From contig NC_054389.1 of assembly GCF_001625195.1 (NCBI RefSeq), forward strand, positions 3,282,520-3,346,519: a stretch of DNA of 64,000 bases. Reading direction: 5' to 3'. Source of the DNA: Drechmeria coniospora (Eukaryota; Ascomycota; Sordariomycetes; Hypocreales; Ophiocordycipitaceae). Positions 22,157 to 34,843 of the stretch are shown here, piece by piece. Below the pieces are notes generated by a model that was given only the letters and a program-made list of their open reading frames with translations, was not told the origin of the DNA and made no database searches. How positions within the stretch are numbered: the first letter of the stretch is position 1; every line of letters begins with the position of its first letter. The translations under genes and the position numbers were made by a program.

Positions 22157-25100
22157 CTAACTACTCTTCCTAAAACCCTACCTATAGGAATTATAGGATT
22201 AGGTATTACAAAATAATATAATATATAAAGCTTAATAATAAGTAGTTATAATAGGTATATAAAAATTCCTAGTAAAAGTAAAGATAAAAGAATAAATAAC
22301 TAATTATACTATTAGTACCTATAGTACAATATACTATAGGGGATACCTATAGTTACTAGCCTAAGAACTACTAATAATATAAATAATATAATAGGTATAT
22401 AAATTACCTATATTAGGCTACCTTAGTTAAAATGGAATATTCTAGGCACTTTAGTAGGACTTCTATTAGGATAGTATATTATAGAATGTAATATAATATA
22501 TTTAGAATTACTACTATTACTAGAGCTATAAGAGCTATTTATAGAAATAGGAACTCCTATAACTAATCCCCTTACTAGATTATTATTAAAAGTAGATATT
22601 AATTAACTTTATAACTAACTTACTAGTATAGAACAATAAGGACCCCTAATTCTTAATAGTTATTATAGACTGCCTTTCTAAATTTATTTAACTAAAGGCA
22701 ATAACTATAATAAGTACAAAGGCTTATATAAAATGGATTAAGACCTATTAGTAGTAATTTAAGGGTTTTCCTACTTAAATTATACCGGATTAGGGATTAG
22801 ACTAGCTTAGTAAGTTCTAAATATCCCTATACTCCCTTATTAGTATAGAATAACTCCTATTAACTTTATACTACCCTTAAATAGATAGGGGTACTAAGAG
22901 GGTAAATTAAGAAATTTAAGCTACCCTATAGATCCTAATCTTATTTAAGTAACTTAACTAGTTAGCCTACCTAGCTACCTACTAACTTACCCTAAATAAT
23001 AGGGAGTCTTTAGTTATAGGAGTTAGCCTAAATAAGCTATTATTAAGCTATAAAATTAATATAATACCTAGGGTAAAGGATAACTAAGTAAGTATAATAA
23101 TATTAAAAGGGAGGGCTATTACTTTCTTATAATACCTAAGGGAAGGAATAGAAATTATATAAGTAGCTATTGCCTTTATATAATAATACTTATATAAGTC
23201 GGTAGTAGCTTTAGGTTACCTAGTAGAAAAGTTCTAGGTAGGTAATAAGGTCTAGCTTAGCCTTAGATATATTAAAACCAATAGGCTATATAGGAAGCTA
23301 AACTAAATAGCTTTTAAGTTTATAGTACTAATAGTACTAATACTACTTATAGTAATATTAAATATTCCTTAGGGCTTATATCCTACCTTTTATATAGACT
23401 TTATTAAAAGGGCAGTAAATAACCTATTACTTACTTAGGTAGTATAGGATTTAGAGCTAGGCCTACTATTAGTCTAAGATAAGAATAGTACCTTATAAGA
23501 GGAATATTAAGTTAAATGCATTCTTATAATAAGGGGGGTCTAAGGCTAAAGGGAATAATACAATACCCTTATAAAATAGCTAGGTTATAAATAACTAACC
23601 TAGGAACTAATAGAGGCCCTAATATAAATAGAAGCCCTAGAGGAATTTATATAGTAATAGGGAGATCCCTATATAAACAGTAGAGCGTAGGTAAGCTGTA
23701 AAATAAAATATAAAATTTTAAATATACTAAACAAAAACTAGCCCTAAAGCGGCCCTAATAAGGACCTAACCTAATACTACTATAGATATATACTAACTAT
23801 ACTACTTAGACTTATTAGTTTCTATATTCTTTTTGCTTTTATTCTTTTTAGTATCCTCCTTAGGGAGGGTCTTAAAACTATTTATTATAGTACTTAGGCA
23901 GGGGTAGGATATAACTAAGGGGGGTAAGGGTAAGAGTATAAAATAAAGGTACTAGGTAATATAGGTAATATAAGGGGCGGAGGTATAAGGCAATACAATA
24001 AAGATATACTATTTATATAAGATAGGTATAATTTATTACTATTATAGGTAATATAGGGAGTAAAGGGAGCAGAATAATATAATAAGGAGGAACTATTTAC
24101 GTAAGACTTATATAACCTATAAATATTACAGTATATTTTGGCTAAAGTAGCTATTAACTTAGTACTAATACCCTCCTATACCTACTAACGGTAGGTAAGG
24201 CTATATATATTACTCTAGATACCTATTAGGGCCTAAGCTATACCCTAGATAAATATACTAAGCTATATACTTAGTATAGTACTAGAATAGCTACCTACTT
24301 AAGTTAAGGTTAAGGTATTAGCAGTAAGGATAAGGGTATAGTTTAGGTTATTATTATTATTAGCAGTAGTAGGGGGAGAGATAATACTTAGTATAGGGGT
24401 AAGGGTATAGGCAGGATATATAGGGGTAGGCTTTATTTCGGCTAGAGCTAGGGTGCAGGTCTAAATTTGGCCTAGGGCTAGAAATTTAAGCAAAAAGACA
24501 ATACAAGCGCTTAGTACGGTTCCAACCTTAGAGTAGGCCTTAACCAAAATATAGATATTACACTAAGTATAAGTATAAAGGTTATATAGGGCGTAATATA
24601 GCTAAGGGCATACAGTAAATAAATACAGTACCTAAATGCATTTAGTATATATATATATATATATACAGTAACTAGTACTATAGTCCGGTATATAGTTATT
24701 ATAGCTACTAGTAATAAGGTAATTAATATAGGGAAGGTATATTCTATATACCTCCTTTAGAGGTATAAACTCCTTATTGAAAGAGTTACCCTCTACTAAG
24801 TATTTACCTAGAGCGCAATAGTAGTCCGACTTATTGGTATAGTAGCTATAATAAGGGCCCGAACTATATTTAGGGGGGGGGGGGGAGTATTTATAGCAGT
24901 AAATATAATAGTAGTAGTAGTAGTAACGAAAAGGTAAATAAGTCCTCTATAAGGGAGGAGTAATAGTAGTAAGAGTAGGATTAATAGTTCCTATTATTAC
25001 TAGCTTATTAGCTAATAGCCCAAAGAATATACAGAACGGCCCTAATAAGGAAGCAGTAACCTACCTTATAGGAGAGGAATAATAATAATAAAGGAGTAAG

Positions 25101-25523
25101 TATAGTAGGAGGTAGTAAAAGAGTTAATAATAAATTATATAGTAAGAAGCTAGAAAAATAAGTAGGTATAATAATTAAAGGAAAGAGGAATAATAAAGTA
25201 TAATAGGAAGGAAATAGAAAGAGTAATATAAAGGGAGTAGTAAGAGGGAAAAGTAAGGTAATACTAAACGCCTTAGGTACCTAGGGAATACTTAGGGAAT
25301 ACCTAAGGAGGGGACGGAGCAGGATAGAGTTAGTTACCCTAAGTAACTAGTAAACTCTAAACAAAGGAAAATACAAGGAGGAGGCTATATATACTAAGCA
25401 CCTAATAAATACCCGAAAAAAGTTTTTAGGGGGAGCTATAGATTAGGAAGACTAGCCTAAGGAAGGGTAGTTTAGCTATAGCTATAGCTAGACTTTACTT
25501 TAAACGGGTAGAGTAAGACGGTA

Positions 25524-25694
25524 TATTATAGTATTAGGCTTAGCCTAATATAGGAGAACAAAGGGAACTAAGGGACCTACTAGAAGGAATGCATATAACT
25601 AGAAGCCCTAGTTATTAAGTAGTTTTCCCTCCTTTAAGTCTTTTAATAAACATTATTAAGAGTCCTAGAGCAGTTACCTAGTAACTCTATAATA
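25524..25694 (+). repeat. 3' LTR of gypsy G1 copy 2 (171 bp)
   Basis: It follows GGGTAGAGTAAGACGGTA and runs from TATTATAGTATTAGGC to CTCTATAATA. It abuts truncated copia D sequence. Confidence 0.8.
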
Positions 25695-28600
25695 ACTTAA
25701 AGGAATCTAAGTTACCTATAAAGTTACTGTCTAAAAATCCAAATAGGCTAGGTACTAGGGACTTAGACTAATAGTAAACAGCTAGGTCTATAGTCCCTTT
25801 CAGATATTAAAGAAGGTTCTTACTGGTTAATAGTTATAGACTAATAGCCTAATATATATACCGAGATAGCTATTAAATTACAAAGGCTATATCTAGTCGG
25901 GTTAATAGCATTAGGTATATTAGAGTCCTAACTATCTATTAGTATACCAATTAGTCAGTTGCGGGTAAGGGAGGAAGAGGTGTTATTATAGCTTATTTAA
26001 GTATACCTAGCTGTAACGGTATTGCTACTACCTTAGCCCCCTCTAGCCTAAGTTATAATAGTACTTCTTCGATATACCCCTTTTAACTAAGGGTAATACC
26101 CTTAGTCGTTTGGCTAATCTATACGCCTAAGAAGAATACAACCTACCTATAATCTTTAATTAGGTAAACCTTATATAGTTTTTGTTTTAACTTATTAATA
26201 TACATAAGGTTCGGCCCAATAAGCAGACAGTCGTTAATATAGCTAACTATATAGGTACTAGTAGTACTATTATAGTAGACAGCCGGGTCGGATATACGAG
26301 GACTATATCCGAATTAATATAGCAGTTTGGAAAGTATATCTTACTACTCTCTAGGTCCTTATCTAAGACTATAGAGTACTTTCTTTAAAAGAATACCTTT
26401 TTTAACTATTAGTTTATAGCCTAGCTTAGCTAGTTACTTGCCTAAATTATTAGTCTTGTTAAGACTAATAAATACTTCTAGTCCATTAGGTATTTTAAGG
26501 AAATTAACTTTAGGTAGCTTACTGTTAAGAAAAGTACTAATAAAGTCAATGTATTTAATATACTAATTGTTCTAGGTAGTAAGAGCTAGTAGTATCCTCT
26601 AGGTAGGTAGAATACTTATAGCTATAAAGGTCTCTAGATAGTTAAGACCTTTAATCTATATAAATTCTTTAGCTACTAAACGTACCTTAAATTTAATAGG
26701 ATTGTTTTACTAGTCCTTTTTAACTCGTAGAATAAGACGGCTTTTAAGAAGCTATCTACTAGTTAGTATTTCTTAAAGGGGAATAAAGTAAAATACCCCT
26801 ACCTAAATAAGTTACTGAAATTTAGAGAATATAGTACTTATCTACTAGTCTTTGTTGTTTAATTTAAGTACCTACTTCCAGTTAGTAGCCTTACTACTAA
26901 CTAATAGTTACTTTGCCTTAGCTTGGTAGTATAAGTCCTTAATCCAATATACTAAGTTAAAATCTACTAAATTAGAATTATCTTTTAATTTAGATTTATC
27001 TAGAAGAGAGGTATTTAGTAGATCCTCTGTTGGTTAGGCTAGGACCCCCTTTGTAGTACTAGTCTTAGTAGGACTAGTCGGTCCGTTGGCCTCTTGCAGC
27101 CTACTAGTCCTAGTAGGACTAGTTAGTCCGTTGGCCAAATGTAACCTACTAGTCCTAATAGGACTAGTTAGTCCGTTGGCTAGTTGCAACCTACTAGTCC
27201 TAGTAGGACTAGTTGGTCTATTGGCCAGATGCAACCTACTAGTCCTAGTAGGACTAGTAGCCCCCTTTGTCTCCCTAGGTATTAGGGGACTAAAGGTACT
27301 TTAAGAGATAGTAGTAGTTAAATCTACTATCTTAATTTCCCCCTCTAAATCTAGTCCTTTAATACTAGGACTTAGTAGTCGGGGGAGCCCTTGGGAGATA
27401 GGGCCAATACCTTCTAGGATTTTTAGGAAGGTAGTTTTTGTAACCGACCTCCTAAAAGGTATATATATAAGGTATATTTTGGAACCTAGTATAGCTAGTA
27501 GCCTTACTGGTTCTATGCAAGATGCTAGTTTGGTACTTTGAATCCGTTTCTGATAAGGAATTAGGACTTTGCAATATGTACTAATAGCCTTATAGGCCGT
27601 AAGATTTAGTGGTATTTTTAGTCCTTGTAATTCCTGCTTAGTAATTGGAAGGGACTTAAATCCTAGTTCGAAATTGCAGTATAGTTAATAAGATTAACTA
27701 TAGTAGGAAGAACAACAGACTAAAGGAAAAGTAAAAGGCCTACCTAGATTATTATTGTATATAGTCGGTCTAGGATAACTTATATAAACCGTTCGGTAAG
27801 TCCGTTCTGTTCGAGCGTATATAGGTAAGATATATTAAATAAAATTCCTTTCTTACTTAACTAAGTCTAGAGCAATATATTAATTTCTATACCCTTGTTA
27901 AAAAATAACTGTTTTGGGTAATAGTTATACTGTTGTTTAAGGCTTTTGAAGAGATTCCAAATAGCCTAAAGAATAGTTGATCCCTCCTTATTAGGTAAGA
28001 TTAATACCTAACGGAAGTAGGATTTTCGGTTAATTAGTATAAGACCTATAGACTTATGATTATAGGATATTAGTCGAATCCTAAATGTATTACCTGCAAT
28101 TAAATTAAGAACGTAGTCTAAATTGTTAATAGGATTTCTAAACTATTGTTTAGTGGATTTAGCCTAAATATAAGTAAGGCATTAAAAATTAGTAACCTAA
28201 ATAGATAAGAAGTTAGGTAGCCTAGTAGTAATACTACTAGTCTTTTTTAAGAGTAGGAGACTAATATATTCTAGTCGGATGTACTAAATGCCGGCTTGTT
28301 GCAATAGTCTTTAGTAAGACTAGTTGTTTAATTCCGAATAAGTAGTTGGAAGGGCTTATTCCTTAGGACTAGTAGTTAGGACTACTAGTTAATCTATTGC
28401 CTCTATAGGAATTGGGTCTTCTATAGGGTCTTTGAATAAGGTAACCTTAGTAAGGTCCCTTAGTATAGCCGAACTAATAGTTAGGCTAGGTACCGATCTG
28501 GGTACCGACCAAGGCACTAGGGAAGGTGCCGACCGAGGTACCGGGGAAGGTACCGACTGAGGCACTATTAAAGGTACCGACCGAGGCACTAGGAAAGGTA

Positions 28601-28829
28601 CCGACTAAGGTACTAGGGAAGGTACCGACCGAAGTACTAGGGAAGGTACCAATCAATCCTCTATTTCGGAAGCCCAAGGGGGGGGTTGGGAGGGAATTTT
28701 AACTATAATTCTATAGCTATTGTAGTAGCTAGAGTAGGAAGTATCTGATTTTATTAAATAGGGCGTTTGTTAACCTTACTATTATAGGAAAAAGCTATAT
28801 TTCTAGAAATTAAGGAGTCCGTATAATTA

Positions 28830-29138
28830 TTAATTTAAGTTATATAGATATTCCTTAATAAGGGTTCCTCTAGATGCATAATAGCAAATTCTACTAATAA
28901 TACTAACTTCTAGTTTCGGAATATATAGTGCTTCTTGTAAAACAAGAGTACTATAGACAGATGGATTAGTATAGATTAGTACAGTAAATTCAGTATAGCT
29001 AATACCTTTGGGATAAATTGGACCGCCTCCGATTGTAATTGGTTTTGCTTGGGATTTTGCAATAGGTCGGAAAGTTATAAACTTAAGCCGGTTATTTACT
29101 AAATAATAAGTTAAGCTAGCATTGTAAAGTAGGCCCAT
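28830..29138 (-). pseudogene. Copia D protease-region fragment, 102 open codons
   Basis: The open stretch runs MGLLYNASLTYYLVNNRLKF and onward through AKSQAKPITIGG to SIISRICYYASRGTLIKE. It aligns with the copy A protease (53,261-53,522), where the catalytic box is LLYDTSST. Here Asp is Asn, so a product would be inactive. It keeps the Gln codon (AKSQAK) that is a TAA stop in copy A. Confidence 0.75.
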
Positions 29139-29340
29139 TTAGTACGTATTGCTATTATTAATACAATATATTATACTAATATTCCCTAAATTAGGTAATA
29201 GTACTAATTCTTATTCGGAATTAGAGTCGGTATCTAATTCCTAATAGGAATTAGGTAACCCTATATAGCTAGTGGATAGGCTATAGCTACTAGTTAGGAA
29301 ACTAATAGTACTCTTATTTGGTATATGGTTTTTGGTTTAA

Positions 29341-29475
29341 TTATATCGTTTGGGTCGGTTGGGTCGATTGGGTAAATTAGGTTAATTGGGTTAGTTGGGT
29401 TGGTTGGGTGATTTGGGTCGATTGGATCGGTTGGGTCGGTTGGGTCGGTTGGGTCGGTTGGGTTAACTAGGTTTA
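29341..29475 (-). repeat. Tandem GGTTGGGTC-like array in copia D gag
   Basis: Repeats of about 9-10 bp encode, on the minus strand, a run rich in Pro, Asn and Arg/Gln (PNRPNQ type). The same array is in copy A at 53,695-53,815. Confidence 0.75.
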
Positions 29476-30651
29476 GTAGACCTATTATCTGGTATTTTGG
29501 ATAGTTAAGTTATTCTATAACTAAATGCTTGGAAACTAGGACTATTAGGATTTTGATATTCTTCCAGTAAGTTAGTCTAAAGGTATTATAGGTTAAGGGA
29601 TACTATATTAATCCCTAAAATAGCATTAGTTTAGAGATTATTGCATTATATTATAGCCTATTGTAAGAAAATAAGACTAATAGTTATAAGGTATCGATTT
29701 ACTTAATCCAAAGGGTCAATACTTACTCCAGTAAGTTAAAGTCGGGTAAGGTAGTTGTTAAATTCTAAATTAAACGCCTTAAGTATTCCTTTGTACCCTT
29801 TAAGTATAAGGTTATAGTAGGAATTATAGAGATTGCAACGTTAGGCTGCCTAGCCCTTTAAGTACTATTGTTTTAGCAATAGATAGGTATCTATTGGGTT
29901 GTAAATCTATACAATTAATACTTACGGGCCCTTAGAATAGCTATTCTAAAGTAGTATAAGTAGGGAGTATTAATTGTAATGTAAGTAACTAATAGTAATT
30001 AATAGGTTTTTTAGAAATTCCTTTAGGCAAAGGGAACTAAGTTAGATAGAAAGTAATTATTCCTATAAGTTAAAGTTCTTAGTATCTTTAAGCTTAGCAT
30101 ACTTTAGGAATAAGAATACCTTCTTGGATAGCTTAATATTAGAGCTTAAATTAGTTACTTTAGTAGTAGTAGTACTACTACTATATATTGGGATTCCTTA
30201 GATAGGTATATATTTGGGCTCTATTTTGTTAAGGCGTTTTTGAATTAGTATAATAGTATTGTTTAATTATTCTATAAGTTAGTTAAACCAATTGGAAAGA
30301 TTATTATACTATAGTTATTGCCTTTAAATAATTACCTTAAGTTCCGATATAATAGGTGTTTTAGTAGCCTGACCTTCCTTGGTAGAATCCATTTTGAAAA
30401 TATAGATACAATTTAGTTAGTAGCTAGATTTTTGGTTTACCTTTCTACTAATAGTACTAATAGTTACAATAAGTAGTACTTATTGTATTAGTAGCTAAAT
30501 ACTGCAGTTAAATCGATTTCCTGGAATTACCGTAAGTAGTACTTACAGTTAAGGTACATTAGGAAGTACAATAAGTAGTACTTATTGTAGTATTAGTAGC
30601 TAGGTCGATTGTTCCGGGGGATTTTAGTATAGTCCTTCTAGGCTTATAACC

Positions 30652-31577
30652 TCTTAAAATAAAAAGGGGAATTACCTCTTGGAATAAAAGGGGTAAAATA
30701 GGAAGGGTATATAGTAGAAGTTCAGTTGTACGGACTATCCAAAATAGATATCAATTAAGGCTATTAGTAATAGTAGGAAGTATACTAATTAGTAACTAGG
30801 CAAGAAATACAGATTTAAATAAGTCAAATAGTAATACTAAGGGACGATTTAAAAAGAAAGACTATTATATTTCTTATACTTACTTATATATATATATGTT
30901 TTTTTTTATATATATTCTATTCCTAACTATCTAAGAGTATAGGAAAGGGAGGACTATTTTATACCTAAGAAGTAGTACCTTAATTAGTACAATATATATA
31001 TATTGGAATTCTATCTGATTCTATTTAATGTATCTCCAAACAATCTACTTATATTTAATGCAGCTCCAAATACTCTAGTTAAGTTATACTACTAGTTAGT
31101 TACAACTAGTAGGGTTAATTAGTATTAGGGTTCAGTTGCAATAGTACAGTAGTAGTACTGCAGTAGTTAAGCGGGCTAGTAGTAGTACTACTAGCAAGCA
31201 ACTGCTAGTTACAGTTAGGTAGGTCCTTCCGCGCAATAGTAGTACTGTTAGTAGGTAACTACTAGTAGTAGTTAGAAGCGCATTAATTAACGGCCCGATT
31301 AATAATCTTACTTAGTCGACTAAGTACTACTTGTACGTAACGTATAATAGTAGTAAATTAGCTGGGCAGTAGTACTACTATTAGTTATACTAAGTTAGAG
31401 CAAGGAGAATTTGTATAGTAAGTACAATTCGTTAACTTAATACACTACTTATATATACAGTACAGTAGTAGTATATAGGCAAGCAGTAGTACTACTACTA
31501 AGTATTGCAAATAGCAATACATAGGATAGTATTCTATTTGGGTAGTCTTACTAGTATAAATACTAGTAATTTTAACA
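30652..31577 (-). repeat. 5' LTR of copia D (926 bp)
   Basis: It runs from TCTTAAAATAAAAAGGGG to AGTAATTTTAACA on the plus strand and matches the 933-bp LTRs of copy A with many CA to TA and TG to TA changes. Confidence 0.88.
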
Positions 31578-32456
31578 GTAGTATTAGTACTATTAGTATT
31601 ATAAACTTAAAAGCTACTTAGTTTAGCTTTTTATATAGCCTATTGGTTTTAATATATTTAAGGCTAAGCTAGACCTTATTACCTATTTAGAACTTTTCCA
31701 CTAGGTAACCTAAAGCTATTACTAACTTATATAAGTATTATTATATAAAGGTAATAGCTAGTTATATAATTTCTATTCCTTCCCTTAGGTATCATAAAAA
31801 TATAACTACCCTCCCTTTTAGTATTATTATACTTACTTAGTTATTCTTTACCCTAGGTATTATATTAATTTTATAGCCTAATAATAGCTTATTTAGACTA
31901 ACTTCTATAACTAAAGACTTCTTATTATTTAGGGTAAGTTAGTAGGTAGCTAGGTAGGCTAGTTAGTTAAATTACTTAAACAAGATTAAGATCTATAGGG
32001 TAGCTTAAATTTCTTAATTTACCCTCTTAGTACCCCTATCCGTCTAGGGATAGTATAAAGTTAATAGAAGTTATTCTATACCTATAAGGAAGTATAAAAA
32101 TATCTAGAACTTATTAAGCTAGTTTAATTCTTAATCTATTATAATTTATAGTAGGGAAACCCCTAAATTACTACTAATAGGCCTTAAATTATTCTATATA
32201 AGCCTTTATACTTATTATAGTTATTACCTTTAGTTAAATAAACTTAAAGAGGTAGTCTATAATAACTATTAAGAATTAGGGGTCCTTATTTTTTTATACT
32301 AATAGATTAGTTATAAAGTTAATTAATATTTACTATTAATACTAATTTAGTAAGAGTATTAATTATAGTAGTTCTTATCTCTATAGGTAGCTCTTATAGC
32401 TATAGTAATAATAGTAATTTTAAATATACTATACTATATCCTATAATATACTATTT

Positions 32457-32628
32457 TGTTACGGAGTCGCTAGGCGACTGCTCTAGGACTCTCAATAATA
32501 TTTATTAAAAGACTTAAAGGATAGGAAAACTACTTAGCAACTAGGGCTTCTAGTTGTATGCGTTCCTCCTAGTAGGTCCCTTAGTTCCCTCCGTTCTCCT
32601 ATATTGGGCTAAGCCTAATACTATAACA
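32457..32628 (-). mobile_element. Solo 172-bp LTR, well preserved
   Basis: It starts TGTTACGGAGTCGCTAGG and ends ATACTATAACA, 172 bp. This is the best copy of the family ends. Flanks TATTT and TAATT are not a clean duplication. Confidence 0.85.
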
Positions 32629-33434
32629 TAATTTAGTAAAAGTCCTATTAAAAAGCCTAAAATATTCTATTCTAACTAAAGTAACTTAATATAAGTAATT
32701 TATATACCTATTGTATTATTTATATTATAAGTAGTTCTTAAGCTAGTAACTATAAGTATCTCCTATAGTATATTATACTATAGGTATTAATAGTATAATT
32801 AGTTATTTATTCTTTTAATTATACTTTTACTAGGAATTTCTATATACCTATTGTAATTACTTATTATTAAACTTTATATATTATATTGTTTTGTAATACT
32901 TAATCCTATAATTCCTATAGGTAGGGCTTTAGAAAGAGTAGTTAGCCGGTTAGTATATCCTATAGGAATAGTATTTCCCTTTTAGTCTATCCTTATACTA
33001 TTAGGAGTAGTTGGAGTATATTAGTAGCTCCTTATCCCCCTCCTGTTTCTAAACGGGCCTAGCTTATCCCTATATCTATAGTTATTATATCCTAAGTATA
33101 TAGTACTTTATAGCCGGCTTGGGCCCAGTTTGTCCCTATATCTAAAATTACTATATTCTTAGTATTAAGTCCTTCTTATATAGGTTATTTATAGTAGTAT
33201 TAGGTTAGGTTCTTATTAGGGCCGGTTTGGGTTTAGTTTATTCCTATATCTATAATTACTATATCCTAAGTATTAGGTCCTTTTTATATACGTTAGCCCT
33301 TAGATACCTCCTATAGTATAGAGATTATTACTAGTTAGAGTATTTATTTTAGGTATAGTATATTCTTTTTGTTTTATTCTTAGTATAAGAGTATATTTAG
33401 CCGTTATACTTATAAGCCCAATCTATACTATAAT

Positions 33435-33625
33435 TGTAATAATATTATATATTATACTCTCTTCCTAGCCTACCCTATACCCTTTATTATATAATGCGTA
33501 GACCGTTTGGGTATATAGGCCGTTCCTTATTGCTCTTACTATTTTCTATTTCTTTTCTTCCTCCTTAGTTCGAAAATTCTATAGTCTTTATATATACTAC
33601 CTTCCTATTAGTTAGTATTATAATA
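33435..33625 (+). mobile_element. Solo 191-bp G2-type LTR
   Basis: It is exactly 191 bp with the perfect duplication ATAAT (33,430-33,434 and 33,626-33,630). It is inserted in reverse-oriented G1 sequence that reads on across the site. Confidence 0.9.
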
Positions 33626-33903
33626 ATAATAAGTAATTAAAGTTTATAAGGACTTCTACCTATTGTACTTATTATTTTAATATCTCTTATAGTTTAGTAA
33701 AGTATTTGAGGTTCTTATAGTTTATTAAAATAATAAATAGTTTTATAATACCTTATAGATTTACTAACTATACCTTAAGGTAGTTAATAATTACTAAAAG
33801 TTCCTTATTATAAATTATATAATTCTTTTTTATTAATATAAGTTTAGTTAAGTAGTAAACTACTAATTATAGGACCCTTTTATTATTAATTTATAAAAGG
33901 TAT

Positions 33904-34843
33904 TCTTAAAATAAAAAGGGGAAATACCTCTTGGAATAAAGGGGTAAAATAGGAAGGGTGCACAGTAGAAGTTTAGTTGTACGGACTATCCAAAATGGAT
34001 ATTAATCGAGGCTGTTAGTAACAGCAGGAAGTGCACCAGTTAGTAACTGGGCAGGGAATACAGATTTGAATAAGTTAAATAGTAGTGCCAAGGGACAATT
34101 CAGAAAAGAAAGACTGTTGTGTTTCTTGTGCTTGCTTGCGCGCGTGCGTGTATTGTGTTTTTCAGCGTGTGCTTCTTATGTGTTATCCTAACTATCTAAG
34201 AGTGTAGGAAAGGGAGGACCATTTTATACCTAAGAGGTAGTACCTCAATTAGTGCAATGTGCATGTATTGGAATTCTGTCTGATTCCATACAATGCATCT
34301 CCGAACAATCTGCTTGCATTTAATGCAGCTCCAAATACTCTGGTTGAGTCATACTGCCAGTTGGTTGCAACTAGCAGGGTTGATTAGTATTAGGGTTCGG
34401 TCGCAACAGTACAGCAGTAGTACTGCAGTAGTCGAGCGGGCTAGTAGTAGTACTACTGGCAAGCAACTGCTAGTTGCAGTTGGGTGGGTCCTTCCGCGCA
34501 ACAGTAGTACTGTTAGCGGGTAACTACTAGTAGTAGTTGGGAGCGCGTCAATTGACGGCCCGATTAATAATCTTGCTTAGTCGACCAAGTACTACTTTAC
34601 ACGTAACGTGCAACAGTAGTAAATTGGCTGGGCAGTAGTACTGCCATCAATTGTACTAAGTCGGAGCGAGGAGAATTTGCATAGCAAGTGCAATTCGTCA
34701 ACTCGATATACTACCTGTACGTACAGTACAGTAGTAGTATATAGGCAAGCAGTAGTACTGCTGCCCGGTGTTGCAAATAGCAACACATAGGATAGTATCC
34801 TATTTGGGTAGTCTTACTAGTATAAATACCAGTAATTTTAATA
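33904..34843 (-). mobile_element. Solo copia LTR (940 bp), family of copy A, lightly mutated
   Basis: A perfect duplication GGTAT flanks it (33,899-33,903 and 34,844-34,848). It matches the 933-bp LTRs of copy A. Many TG and CA dinucleotides remain in its middle (for example GCTTGCTTGCGCGCGTGCGT near 34,130), in sharp contrast to the fully RIP-converted gypsy on both sides, so it is a later arrival. Confidence 0.92.

Larger units (their letters stand above)
14101..25694 (+). mobile_element. Ty3/gypsy G1 copy 2, 5'-truncated and split by two insertions
   Basis: It begins in the RNase H region (equivalent to about 1,598 of copy 1), is interrupted at 14,179 by element G2, resumes at 20,663, is interrupted again at 21,460-22,156, and runs to a 171-bp 3' LTR (25,524-25,694). 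Integrase starts near 22,666 without the 172-bp insertion present in copy 1. The chromodomain-like end is near 23,520-23,660. Stops of TAG/TAA type saturate it. Confidence 0.85.
25695..31577 (-). mobile_element. Copia copy D, 3'-truncated, RIP-degraded
   Basis: A minus-strand copia of the same family as copy A. The 5' LTR is 30,652-31,577, the primer-site region lies next to it, gag starts at the ATG at 30,392, and a protease-integrase-RT order can be followed down to the RNase H region, where gypsy copy 2 cuts it off at 25,694. The protease box reads YNAS where copy A has YDTS. The RT box reads YIND (26,230-26,241). Both tandem-repeat linkers are present (27,060-27,260 and 28,492-28,650). 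Most stops are TAG/TAA. Confidence 0.88.

Noticed and set aside
34293..34786. ORFs of 76 and 64 codons at 34.3-34.8 kb, repeated at 49.1-49.6 and 55.5-55.9 kb
   Set aside because: All lie inside the copia A-type LTR, on both strands, and arise from its high-GC palindromes. An LTR is not expected to code.
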